From an uncultured Muribaculaceae bacterium (GTDB taxonomy: Bacteria; Bacteroidota; Bacteroidia; Bacteroidales; Muribaculaceae): 17,559 nt of DNA. The stretch spans positions 1-17,559 of the forward strand of contig CAJUFH010000060.1 in assembly GCA_910585755.1 (NCBI GenBank), given 5' to 3'. The notes beneath the pieces are model-generated. The model searched no databases, had not been told where the DNA came from, and worked only from the letters and a program-made list of their open reading frames with translations. A program made the translations under genes and the position numbers. Below, one piece after another: positions 7,899 through 14,917 of this stretch. How positions within the stretch are numbered: the first letter of the stretch is position 1; every line of letters begins with the position of its first letter.

Positions 7899-7906
7899 TA
7901 TATTTG
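7899..7906 (+). promoter_or_regulatory. -7 element of the cardiolipin synthase gene
   Basis: TATATTTG fits TAnnTTTG exactly. TTCA 20 bases upstream is a poor -33 match. Transcription would start only a few bases before the ATG at 7917, so the leader would be very short or nearly absent. The element adjoins the inverted repeat at 7855-7895. Confidence 0.55.
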
Positions 7907-7916
7907 CGAGATTGAG

Positions 7917-9359
7917 ATGAACTGGTTCGAGGGAGTCATACAGAATCCGTGGGTATGGTACAGCGTCACGACGCTCTACGCCCTGATTATCCTGAGTATC
8001 ATCTGCGTCGTGGTTTCCGAGAACCGCAACCCGGTGAAGACTCTGGCCTGGGTCACCGTGCTCCTCGTGGCCCCCATCGTCGGACTCATCCTCTACATTA
8101 TTTTCGGGCGCAATATCCAGGGGATTAGGGTAATATCCCGCAAAAACCGGCGTAAGCTGCGCCGCCTCGACGGCTCGGGGCGCGTCAGTCCGGCCGACCT
8201 CCCCCAATCGCCCCAGGCGTTGCAGCAAATCAAACTGGCAAGCTCCCTCTGCGGCTCCGACTTCTATCCCGGCAACTCCGCCGAAATCTACGACAACGGA
8301 ACCGACAAGTTCGACGCACTCCTGCGCGACATCGCCGGGGCGCGGCGCTTCATCAACCTGGAGTATTACATCGTCGAGGACGACGCGATCGGCAACCGCG
8401 TTGCCGACGCGCTGATCGAGCGCGCCAGGGCCGGGGTCAAGGTGCGGCTTCTTTACGACCATGTCGGTTCCTTCAAAGCCGGCCGCAAATTCTTCCGGCG
8501 GCTGCATGAGGCCGGGATTGAGTCTACTCCGTTCTTCAAGGTCGTTTTCCCCCCGTTCGGCACCCGCATCAACTGGCGCAACCACCGGAAAATATGCGTG
8601 ATTGACGGCGTAATCGGCTATATCGGAGGAATGAACATCGCCGACCGGTATATCAACGGAGGGAAGTTCGACCTCTGGCGCGACGTTCATATCCGCGTCA
8701 CCGGCCCGGCGGTAATCTCGCTGGAAAAAGCCTTCGCTGTCGACTGGACCTTCACGGGGCACCCGCTGATTGATGACCCCCACCCCGCCCCGCTCCCTGT
8801 CGAGAAGCCGGGTATGGGGATGCAGCTTATAACCGGGGGCCCGACGAGCCAGTGGCTCAACATGACCCTCGTGTTTCAGAAAGCGATTTCCGTGGCCCGC
8901 AAGTGCGTCTACATCCAGACCCCCTACTTCCTCCCGACCGAGGGGTTGCTCCACTCGTTGCAGATGGCGGCGCTTGCGAAAATCGACGTCCGCGTGATGC
9001 TCCCGGCGCGCTCCGACAGCGACATGCTCCGCTGGGCCTCCAACTCCTACGTCAGCGAATGTCTCAAATCGGGCATCAAGGTATATTTCTACGAAAAGGG
9101 GATGCTCCACAGCAAGGTGATCATCATCGACGACGAGTTCGCGACCGTAGGCTCGGCCAACTTCGACTTCCGCAGCTTCGAGCACAATTTCGAGGCGAAC
9201 ATGCTGGTATACAGCCGGGAGTTCAACGCCAGAATGAAGGAACTGTTTCTGCGCGACCAGCGGGACTGCCGCCGCGTGAACCCCAACAAGTGGCGCCACC
9301 GTCCGCTGCCGGAGAAGGCGCTTGAGAGCTTTATGAGGCTGTTTGCGCCGATATTGTAA
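7917..9359 (+). CDS. cls: Cardiolipin synthase (phospholipase D family)
   Basis: This 480-residue membrane enzyme joins two phosphatidylglycerol molecules to make cardiolipin and glycerol. Two transmembrane helices lie at about residues 14-34 and 43-63, the layout of ClsA-type enzymes. Two phospholipase D motifs follow: HRKICVIDG (His223, Lys225, Asp230) with GYIGGMNI, and HSKVIIIDD (His398, Lys400, Asp405) with GSANFDFRS and the N-FEAN tail. The conserved YIQTPYFLP segment is at about 332-340. The length matches the family. The gene has its own -7 element just upstream and ends inside a very long hairpin, so it is probably monocistronic. It converges with the minus-strand gene ending at 9537. 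Confidence 0.95.
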   Translation: MNWFEGVIQNPWVWYSVTTLYALIILSIICVVVSENRNPVKTLAWVTVLLVAPIVGLILYIIFGRNIQGIRVISRKNRRKLRRLDGSGRVSPADLPQSPQALQQIKLASSLCGSDFYPGNSAEIYDNGTDKFDALLRDIAGARRFINLEYYIVEDDAIGNRVADALIERARAGVKVRLLYDHVGSFKAGRKFFRRLHEAGIESTPFFKVVFPPFGTRINWRNHRKICVIDGVIGYIGGMNIADRYINGGKFDLWRDVHIRVTGPAVISLEKAFAVDWTFTGHPLIDDPHPAPLPVEKPGMGMQLITGGPTSQWLNMTLVFQKAISVARKCVYIQTPYFLPTEGLLHSLQMAALAKIDVRVMLPARSDSDMLRWASNSYVSECLKSGIKVYFYEKGMLHSKVIIIDDEFATVGSANFDFRSFEHNFEANMLVYSREFNARMKELFLRDQRDCRRVNPNKWRHRPLPEKALESFMRLFAPIL

Positions 9360-9406
9360 AAGAGAAGCGAAGCGCCCTGCGCTTCGCTTCTCTTTTACAA
9401 TATCGG
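9348..9406 (+). terminator. 28-bp perfect hairpin overlapping the cls stop codon
   Basis: The arms 9348-9375 and 9379-9406 are perfect reverse complements with only a 3-base loop (CCT). The left arm includes the last three codons and the TAA of cls. The stem has a GC-rich tip (GAAGCGAAGCGC) and a TCTTTTAC stretch on the descending side. It lies between convergent genes, so it probably ends transcription from both sides. It is far longer than an ordinary intrinsic terminator and lacks a long U-run after the stem. Confidence 0.6.
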
Positions 9407-9412
9407 GTGAAG

Positions 9413-9534
9413 GGTGAAAGGTGAAAGGTTAAGGGAAATGGGATGGATGGGAGGGTTGGGAGAGATGGGAGGACTGGGAGAGATGGGACATTTATCTTCA
9501 CCGTTCACTTTTCAATTTTCACCTCCCTTTCACC
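9413..9534. repeat. G-run tract and imperfect GGTGAAAGG inverted repeat between convergent genes
   Basis: From 9433 to 9487 the plus strand carries eight GGG runs. The first four of the stretch 9440-9460 are separated by 6, 1 and 2 bases, fitting a G-quadruplex pattern. TGGGAGAGATGGGA occurs twice, 18 bases apart. The flanks hold GGTGAAAGG (9413-9421 and 9420-9428) and its complement CCTTTCACC (9526-9534), so the tract sits in the loop of an imperfect inverted repeat. It contains no credible gene. Confidence 0.5.
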
Positions 9535-9536
9535 AT

Positions 9537-11486
9537 TCACTCTTCTCCTTTCACTATCTTGGCGACGGAGGAGCCGGCGCGGCGGACGAGGAGGGTGCCG
9601 GGCGCGGGATTGGCGACGCGGATGCCCTGGAGGTTGAAGTATTCTACGGGGGCCGCGGCGTCGGAGGCCTCTATTTCAAGCGCCGACTGAGCGCCCTTGA
9701 TTTCGACAATTTCAGAGGGAGCGGCCTCGCCGTCGTTATAGATGGCCGTTACGAAAAACTTGCGTGTAGCGAAGGCGCCATCGGGTGCCTGAGGAATTAC
9801 GAAGCTGTTGGTACCGGCCGGAATCGGAGCCTCGTTGAGGCTCCCCAAGTATTTAACCTCATAGACGTTATATCCTAAAAGTTCAACGGGGCTGACCTCG
9901 GTAAGCGACAGGCAGTCGAGCCATATAGCGTTGGGGATATAGCTCGTCATCTTCGACTTGAAATGAATCGCGACGCGGCGGGCAGTCCCCGGAATCCCTT
10001 CAAACACCATTTCCTCGAGGTCAATCGGGTCGGTGGTGCCGGATGAGGCGGCGGGGATGTTCACCCTCACGTCCTCGAACATAGCGTTGAGAAGCGCCGC
10101 GGGGCGCGCCGGGTCGAGTTCAGCGTCGGAGTTGGTGTAGAGAATCTCGAAGTTGTTGATTTGCGAGACGGAGAAGTTTTTAAAGCCGATTTTGAAGGAG
10201 AGGGTAAGGGTCGACTGCGGGTCGGCCTCAATCAGCGGGGAAATCAGCCAGTCGTCCTGCTGAGCGCCCGACGGGACGGTGACGCAGAGCATCTTCTCCC
10301 CCTCGAAGCCGCGCACGAGGTTGCGCCAGGTAGACCCCTGGGGAATCGCGCCGACATTCAGCGCCGAACCCTGGGCGTTATAGACCTGGTCGCCGCCACC
10401 CTTGCCGTCGAGGTCGAGCGCCTCCCAGCCGCCGAAGGGGCCGCCGAAATGCTCTTCGTAGCTTTCAAAGTCCTCCGTCAGAGCTACAGGGGTGTAGTCG
10501 GGATCAATCGCGTGGTTCCAGGAAAGTATGTCCGCTCCGTCTACTTTCTCGATGCCGACGCCGGTAACCGCGGGGTTTTCCGAGAAAGCAGTCTCGACAG
10601 TAAGCCACTGCTTGTTGTTTGAAGCATCCTCGTCACCCTTCATTTCCAAGATAGCCTGGAACCGCAAGTCATCGAACTCGGAAGCAATGGCCGCGTCGAT
10701 TCTAACCCAGACGGGGAGTTCCACTGAGCCGAGTGCGGGAATGTCAACCGAATCCGGTGTCGGGACCAAAAGTCTCTCCATAGCGGCAACTGACAACGAG
10801 TAATCTGCGGCGGCGACAGCCGTAGCGCCGTTGTTCGATACCGTCATTTTCAGTATCGAGGTGCGCCCGGCCACAATCGGCCCGTCAGCCGCCAGCGCTA
10901 CCGAGAGGTCCTTCCCCGCCATGTTGAAAATGCGCACGTTGTCGACAACGATATTGAACCCGTAGGCCGATACGGCGGTCAGGGCCACGCGGAACTGCGA
11001 CGTTCCGGCGGGTATGGCGTCGGAGAGAGGCACGACATACTGCTTCCATCCGGCAGCATCCCCCTTGACCGTTACCTCGGAGCCGGCCACGTCGGCCCAC
11101 TCCCCTCCGTCAGCCGAAACCTGGACCTTTACCAGGTCGTTGCCTGTCGTATGATGGTAGAGATAGAACTGGATAACCGGGGCTGTGGCCGAGGCCGCGT
11201 CAATCGGGGCGGTCGCGAGGCGCGCCGAATTGCCATTCATCGAGCGGTAGGCGTGGTAGTAGAGCAGGCCGCCGTCGCCGTCAAACGGTTCGGGCGAGGG
11301 CTTGTCTTCCGGTTTGGCGACAGCCTCCCAGTCGAAATTGCCGGACACGCGTTCGGCTGTCCAGAACGACGCCAGGCTGCCGTCGGCGAACGAGTCGGCG
11401 AGCGGAAGCGCGAGCAGCCCGTCGGCGGCTGTCGCGAAAGGCGCGGCAGCCATTGCTGTCAGAATAGCGAGATAAAGATGCTTCAT
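9537..11486 (-). CDS. Secreted protein with two choice-of-anchor-like beta domains and NLQG C-terminal module
   Basis: The 649-residue protein starts with a signal peptide (1-20, cleavage near ATA-AD). Residues about 30-190 form a MAM/'choice-of-anchor J'-like jelly roll: DSFADGSLASFWTAERV, GWKQYVVPL, then FNIVVDNVRIF. A CARDB-like Ig domain follows (about 192-298, with MTVSNNGATAV). A second anchor-J-like domain runs from about 338 to 530 (EDFESYEEHFGGPFGGW, DDWLISPLIE, and IWLDCLSLTEV), then a short fibronectin-like stretch (GYNVYEV ... FFVTAIYNDGEAAPSE). It ends in a C-terminal module with APVEYFNLQGIRVANP, closely like the end of the 656-aa protein at 14918. Such tails resemble sorting domains of the type IX system, so cell-surface export is inferred. 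Ligand unknown. An intrinsic terminator lies 15 bases before the ATG. Confidence 0.75.
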   Translation of the reverse strand: MKHLYLAILTAMAAAPFATAADGLLALPLADSFADGSLASFWTAERVSGNFDWEAVAKPEDKPSPEPFDGDGGLLYYHAYRSMNGNSARLATAPIDAASATAPVIQFYLYHHTTGNDLVKVQVSADGGEWADVAGSEVTVKGDAAGWKQYVVPLSDAIPAGTSQFRVALTAVSAYGFNIVVDNVRIFNMAGKDLSVALAADGPIVAGRTSILKMTVSNNGATAVAAADYSLSVAAMERLLVPTPDSVDIPALGSVELPVWVRIDAAIASEFDDLRFQAILEMKGDEDASNNKQWLTVETAFSENPAVTGVGIEKVDGADILSWNHAIDPDYTPVALTEDFESYEEHFGGPFGGWEALDLDGKGGGDQVYNAQGSALNVGAIPQGSTWRNLVRGFEGEKMLCVTVPSGAQQDDWLISPLIEADPQSTLTLSFKIGFKNFSVSQINNFEILYTNSDAELDPARPAALLNAMFEDVRVNIPAASSGTTDPIDLEEMVFEGIPGTARRVAIHFKSKMTSYIPNAIWLDCLSLTEVSPVELLGYNVYEVKYLGSLNEAPIPAGTNSFVIPQAPDGAFATRKFFVTAIYNDGEAAPSEIVEIKGAQSALEIEASDAAAPVEYFNLQGIRVANPAPGTLLVRRAGSSVAKIVKGEE

Positions 11487-11500
11487 AAGATTGATTGAAG

Positions 11501-11539
11501 AAAAAAGGGCGCGCCTGAATCTCCCTTACGGCGCGCCCC
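11501..11539 (-). terminator. Intrinsic terminator after the 460-aa gene
   Basis: Reading the minus strand, GGCGCGCC-type arms (11530-11538 and 11507-11515, GGGCGCGCC with GGCGCGCCC) close a 14-base loop and are followed by six U residues (11501-11506). This is a strong intrinsic terminator for the FISUMP-like gene. It ends only 14 bases before the start codon of the next gene, so it also forms the leader of that gene. Confidence 0.8.
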
Positions 11540-11583
11540 TTCCGTTATATAAAATAGATAATTGGGTCGGTAGAATGTGGCGG

Positions 11584-12966
11584 TCAGTCGTGAACCGGGC
11601 GGATCTGGATGCCGCCGGCGCGGCTCCAGGAACTAACCTTATGCTCCTTGGAATTGATGCGGAGGGCCGAAGCGCCGGAGGAATCGGGGTTGCCGTTGGC
11701 AAAGTACGCCTCGGCGTCGCCGCACCAGTAGTAGCCGTCGGTCTGCGTACCGCGGGGAAGCCCCTTGTAGGTCATGAAGCCGGAGGTCTTGAGGAAAATC
11801 GAGTTGCCGTTAGGCCCTGTGACGGTATAGCCCGTGCCGGTCCACTTCCAGGTGCAGCGGTCTACGAGTTCCTGCATCTCCGCCTTTGTCGGGATGCGCC
11901 ATCCGTCGCCCCAGAGGAACTTCGCCGCGTCATACTCGTCGGTGTTGGAAATCTGATCGACAATCTGGCTCACCTTCGGCTCGGGCCACTTGTGTTGCCA
12001 CTCACTTTCGGGAATTTCGAGGAACTTGTAGTTGTAGGTGTGGGAATAATACTTCTCGACCAGCTCGCCCCAGCAGATGAAGGAGCCGTCGGTTCCCTGG
12101 CTGTTGGCGCCGAGGTTGTAGGGGGCCCACTTCACGGAGAGGCCCAGGTCGACCATCTCGCTTTCCGAAGGCACATTCATGTCGGGTCCTACCTCGGGAG
12201 CCTTGGGGCCGTAGACGGCGCGGATAGAGAAACCTACGTCGGGATAGTCGACGCTGTTCTCGCCGCAGTCGCGGGTGGTGGCGGTGAAGTTGGCGCGGAA
12301 GTTGCGCACGTCAGCCGTTATGTCGGTTGTGGTAGCCTCGTTGGAGCTCCAGAAGAAGCAGGTAGTGCCGTCGTGGGTCTGCTCCGAGCCGACCATGTTG
12401 CCGGCGGCGGGGAGGAAAATCGTGTTGCCGTTGACCTTAGACGTACCCATCGCTCCGGCCACCCCGTTGACGGAGGTCCAGGTCCAGGAGCAGTTGTTGA
12501 TCAGCTCCATCCATTCCTTCTGCGAGGGCATGCGCCACTGCTCGCCCCATTTCATATGGGCAACGTCGTAGCAGGTACCCGAAATGTCGGCGCCGAGCTT
12601 CATGAATTTCTCCCACTCGTCGCAGTCCCAGTCGTTGTAGTCCCAGTACATCCATTTGTAGGTGTCCTCGGAGTAATTCTCCTTCGGCTCGATTTCGCCA
12701 TAGGCGTAGAAGCCGCCGTACTCCTCGGGCGCGGTCGCGCCGACGTTGTATGTCGCCCAGGCTACGGAGAGGCCCAGGTCGACAATCTTCTGGTCCGTCG
12801 GGTCAACGGGGGATTCGCCCTGGTTCTCGAACGTGATTTTGCTTACGTCGGCCACTTTCTTGACCTCAGTGTCGCCGTTGGTATAATGTATGCGCATCAG
12901 TTTCTCCTGCGCTCCGGCGGCCATAGTGCCCAGGGCGAGAAGCGAAAGCAGTGTAAGATTTCTCAT
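11584..12966 (-). CDS. Secreted protein with two FISUMP-like repeats
   Basis: This 460-residue protein has a signal peptide (1-about 19, ending AAGAQ), a short IHYTNGDTEVKKVADVSKITF segment typical of small Bacteroidales surface proteins, and two homologous units of about 190 residues. Unit 1 (62-252) opens VDLGLSVAWATYNVGA and unit 2 (272-458) opens VDLGLSVKWAPYNLGA. Both contain a WGxxWRxP motif (140-147, 352-359), a C-x-W-x-W segment (159-163, 371-375) and end GFSIRAV or GIQIRPV. This matches the Fibrobacter succinogenes major paralogous (FISUMP) type of lectin-like domain, whose function is not established; it is widespread in secreted Bacteroidetes proteins. It starts 5 bases after the 152-aa gene, so the two are co-transcribed. 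A terminator follows. Confidence 0.8.
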   Translation of the reverse strand: MRNLTLLSLLALGTMAAGAQEKLMRIHYTNGDTEVKKVADVSKITFENQGESPVDPTDQKIVDLGLSVAWATYNVGATAPEEYGGFYAYGEIEPKENYSEDTYKWMYWDYNDWDCDEWEKFMKLGADISGTCYDVAHMKWGEQWRMPSQKEWMELINNCSWTWTSVNGVAGAMGTSKVNGNTIFLPAAGNMVGSEQTHDGTTCFFWSSNEATTTDITADVRNFRANFTATTRDCGENSVDYPDVGFSIRAVYGPKAPEVGPDMNVPSESEMVDLGLSVKWAPYNLGANSQGTDGSFICWGELVEKYYSHTYNYKFLEIPESEWQHKWPEPKVSQIVDQISNTDEYDAAKFLWGDGWRIPTKAEMQELVDRCTWKWTGTGYTVTGPNGNSIFLKTSGFMTYKGLPRGTQTDGYYWCGDAEAYFANGNPDSSGASALRINSKEHKVSSWSRAGGIQIRPVHD

Positions 12967-12971
12967 ATCGG

Positions 12972-13430
12972 TTAAAGGGAAACTTTTGTTACGAAATTGT
13001 TGATTTTAACGATGTAGACTCCGGCGGGAAGTTCCGAGCGGCTTATTGTCAGGCTCTCCGACGCCTTCGAGGCAATGACGGGCGAGCCCGCGGCGTTGTA
13101 GACCTCTACGCGGCTGCCGTCGGGGATGTTGCCGAACGTTACCAGGCCGCCGCTGACGGCTACCGTGACGCCTCCGGCCGCTTCCGCGGTTTCGATACCC
13201 GACTTGCCGAGGAAGTCGATCGAGGCGATGTCGTCAAGCTCGAAAGCCACCCCCTCCTCGTCGGGGACTTTTACAGACAGTTTTCCGGCCAGGAAAGCCA
13301 CTTCCGGCTGCTTGTCGAGAAGGAACACCGACTCGCCGCCGTTGACGTGCTGCACACGCAGCGAAACCTGGGCGGCTCCCGCGAAGGCCGTCGCCACAAG
13401 CACTGTTAGGAGTAGAATGAATTTCCTCAT
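12972..13430 (-). CDS. Small secreted protein with T9SS-like C-terminal sorting domain
   Basis: I start this 152-residue protein at the ATG at 13428-13430 (MRKFILLLTVLVATAFAGAAQ, a clean signal peptide) instead of the ATG eight codons upstream, which would put MFISHANQ in front of the signal. The middle has a beta-rich segment ending FELDDIASIDFLG, common in small Bacteroidales surface proteins. The last 45 residues (RVEVYNAAGSPVIASKASES, then LPAGVYIVKINNFVTKVSL) match the pattern of a type IX secretion C-terminal sorting domain. No enzymatic motif is visible. It is the first gene of the minus-strand cluster, 5 bases before the FISUMP-like gene, with a -7 element about 93 bases upstream. No function is assigned beyond export. 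Confidence 0.7.
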   Translation of the reverse strand: MRKFILLLTVLVATAFAGAAQVSLRVQHVNGGESVFLLDKQPEVAFLAGKLSVKVPDEEGVAFELDDIASIDFLGKSGIETAEAAGGVTVAVSGGLVTFGNIPDGSRVEVYNAAGSPVIASKASESLTISRSELPAGVYIVKINNFVTKVSL

Positions 13431-13485
13431 CTGATTCGCGTGTGATATAAACAAAAAGTATTAAAATTGCTTACGATTTGACACA

Positions 13486-13500
13486 ATTGGTTAACCCAAT
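13486..13500. promoter_or_regulatory. Short dyad in the leader of the 152-aa gene
   Basis: ATTGG (13486-13490) and CCAAT (13496-13500) flank TTAAC, giving a compact near-palindrome between the predicted promoter and the start codon. It could be an operator; the evidence is symmetry only. Confidence 0.25.
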
Positions 13501-13522
13501 GCATAAACAAACAAAAGATATG

Positions 13523-13530
13523 CAAATATA
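13523..13530 (-). promoter_or_regulatory. -7 element of the 152-aa/460-aa gene cluster
   Basis: On the minus strand TATATTTG fits TAnnTTTG. The -33 position is weak. The leader to the ATG at 13430 would be about 85 bases, AT-rich. Confidence 0.5.
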
Positions 13531-13545
13531 AGCTAAACATCCCGT

Positions 13546-13810
13546 TTATTGCCCGTATATACGATTAAAATATATATAATTTTCATAACGTCTGTTAACA
13601 ACGCCGTTTCGCCGACACTTTGCGCCCTCCCGCCCCGCTTTCGTCCCCTTTTGCCACAAAACGCCGCTCAGCGGCTCCCCGGCGGTGTGTCCGTAGGCAT
13701 CGAAACACATAATACTACCGGACACATATATATTATTAAATGCGTCGCCATGGCGGTTCCCTTGATGCGGCAGTGGAATGTTCAATGTGTTAGGAGGTCG
13801 CACCGACAGC
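13546..13810. other. Gene-free stretch with one inverted repeat
   Basis: No supported gene lies here. The left part (to about 13605) is AT-rich. The inverted repeat GTGTCCGTAG (13687-13696) and CTACCGGACAC (13715-13725) pairs over 10 bases with one bulged base and is followed by an AT-rich run. The open frames across this region on both strands have no recognisable domain or credible start. Confidence 0.4.
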
Positions 13811-14017
13811 GGAGCGGCGGAGCCGCAGCGCAATTATAGCACCAGGTCGAGCGACCGATGGGAGCGATGGCCTGGTGTTTGTTCGGTCGCGATGTGACGG
13901 CTTCGGAGAAGTCGTATAATAAAGGGATTGGGATATGTTTACACACAGATTTCCCAGGTCGCTTCGCTCCACACGGATGCGACGGATTCCCACAGATTTT
14001 TCTGAGGGGATGTACAT
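13811..14017 (+). repeat. Dispersed structured repeat, copy A
   Basis: This block of about 207 bases recurs inverted at 17211-17418 (about 88% identical by hand count, one small indel) and, more diverged, at 16980-17176. Order of parts: hairpin GCGGC-GGA-GCCGC, the ATTATAGCACC box, hairpin CACCAGG...CCTGGTG (13840-13877), hairpin ACGGCTTC-GGA-GAAGTCGT (13897-13915), the GTATAAT box, then CAC(A/G)GAT-type boxes around GGTCGCTTCGCTCC, and the end GAGGGGATGTACA. It encodes no transposase. It ends 53 bases before the GTG of the 14071 reading frame. Confidence 0.85.
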
Positions 14018-14070
14018 AGTATGTATCTGTTTTCCGCATAATCAGTTCAAACAACCGCCTTGGAGGTATA

Positions 14071-14529
14071 GTGTACGAAGCCACACAAACTGCTACATTG
14101 ATATTTAAAATTTGGTATCCTGCGACCGGGAAAGCTCCAAGCGAGTATGCTTTTGACCTCATTCAACGGGATAGCGATAACAATATCGTTGGCTCGACCA
14201 CCTTCATCTCTCAGGCAGCAAGCGCCGCCTCGGCGCCAGCTATGGAAACAGCGGCGCTATCAATTGAGGAGGAACAAGGCATAGAGACGCTGACCCCGGC
14301 GGCTTCTGTGGGCGATGTGCTCGCCGTTGGCTTGAAGTCCCAGGCTCCCGAAAACGCGGCGCTGACCGTCACTTCGGTGCTGGACGGCACAACCGGGACA
14401 ACGACCTCGTTGCAGGCAGCCGACGAGACCGCGGAAATATTCGTCGGGAATCTGAAACCGGGAGTCTACGCCGTTACATACACAATTGACGGCATGCCGG
14501 TAGATACCGCGAAATTCACCAAGCGATAA
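14071..14529 (+). CDS. Hypothetical protein, probably C-terminal part of a secreted protein
   Basis: The frame gives 152 residues from a GTG preceded by GGAGG (14062-14066). It is not recognised. There is no signal peptide. The first 45 residues (YPATGKAPSEYAFDLIQRDSD) are followed by an Ala/Glu-rich linker and then a beta-rich C terminus with TPAASVGDVLAVGLKSQAP and LKPGVYAVTYTIDGMPVDTAKF, which looks like the last domain of a secreted Bacteroidales protein. The frame is open upstream only to the TAG at 14017, exactly at the border of repeat copy A, so the gene may have lost its 5' end there and be a remnant. A strong terminator follows. A stretch near 14294-14337 has an 82% identical counterpart on the minus strand at 17418-17461. 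Confidence 0.5.
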   Translation: MYEATQTATLIFKIWYPATGKAPSEYAFDLIQRDSDNNIVGSTTFISQAASAASAPAMETAALSIEEEQGIETLTPAASVGDVLAVGLKSQAPENAALTVTSVLDGTTGTTTSLQAADETAEIFVGNLKPGVYAVTYTIDGMPVDTAKFTKR

Positions 14530-14545
14530 AGCGATAACCATACAA

Positions 14546-14583
14546 AAAAGGCGCTGTGTCAAATCTTAGGCACAGCGCCTTTT
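14546..14583 (+). terminator. Intrinsic terminator after the 152-aa orphan frame
   Basis: AAAAGGCGCTGTG (14546-14558) pairs perfectly over 13 bp with CACAGCGCCTTTT (14571-14583) around a 12-base loop. The stem has a GC-rich core and ends in T residues, a classical shape that can work in both directions. Its presence indicates that the preceding frame belongs to a once-transcribed gene. Confidence 0.85.
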
Positions 14584-14718
14584 GTGCCCCGATGAGTGGG
14601 CGCCGTCCGAACGGTTCTGATTGGCCGGTACGATGCGCCTTCATATTTTGCGGCATCGCGTGAACAATACCGGGCGGTTCGGTGTTGACAGGCTAAGTGC
14701 AAAATTTCCGTAAAAACT

Positions 14719-14749
14719 TTTGGAAAGTAAAAAAAAAGCCATACATTTG
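14719..14749 (+). promoter_or_regulatory. Promoter of the 656-aa secreted protein gene
   Basis: TTTG (14719-14722), exactly 19 bases, then TACATTTG (14742-14749) is a full match to the Bacteroidetes consensus. Transcription should start near 14756, giving an unusually long leader of about 160 bases before the ATG at 14918. No riboswitch was recognised in that leader. Between the terminator at 14583 and this promoter I see no gene, only a weak CGATGC/GCATCG dyad (14631-14658). Confidence 0.8.
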
Positions 14750-14917
14750 CGGATATTTAGTAAAAGGTGACAGAGAAAACAGCTTTTTCAGGCATCCCGA
14801 TTCGCGATTTCATCAAATTCAGCTTGCATTTTGCTTATCGGCATTGATTAACATTCAGGCACTGTCGCCAGTCAAAGAAGAGAATTATTAATCGTTTTAT
14901 CAACCAAAACTTGCTTT

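Noticed and set aside
7332..9299. 655-codon open frame on the minus strand
   Set aside because: It is the antisense of the SPOR lipoprotein and cardiolipin synthase genes, both of which have complete domain motifs; the frame has no recognisable domain and owes its length to high GC.
11491..12975. 494-codon open frame on the plus strand
   Set aside because: It is antisense to the 460-aa FISUMP-like protein, whose signal peptide and duplicated motifs show the minus strand is the coding one.
13546..13833. Open frames of about 95 codons on both strands
   Set aside because: No signal, domain or start context; they cover an AT-rich to GC-rich transition and part of repeat copy A.
13930..14000. 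CACAGAT/CACGGAT repeats considered as a CRISPR array or origin iterons
   Set aside because: The units are only 7-8 bases, irregularly spaced and part of the larger dispersed repeat; there are no uniform spacers and no cas or rep gene.
14697..14891. 64-codon open frame before the 656-aa gene
   Set aside because: It starts upstream of and runs through the consensus promoter of the 656-aa gene and has no protein-like features.
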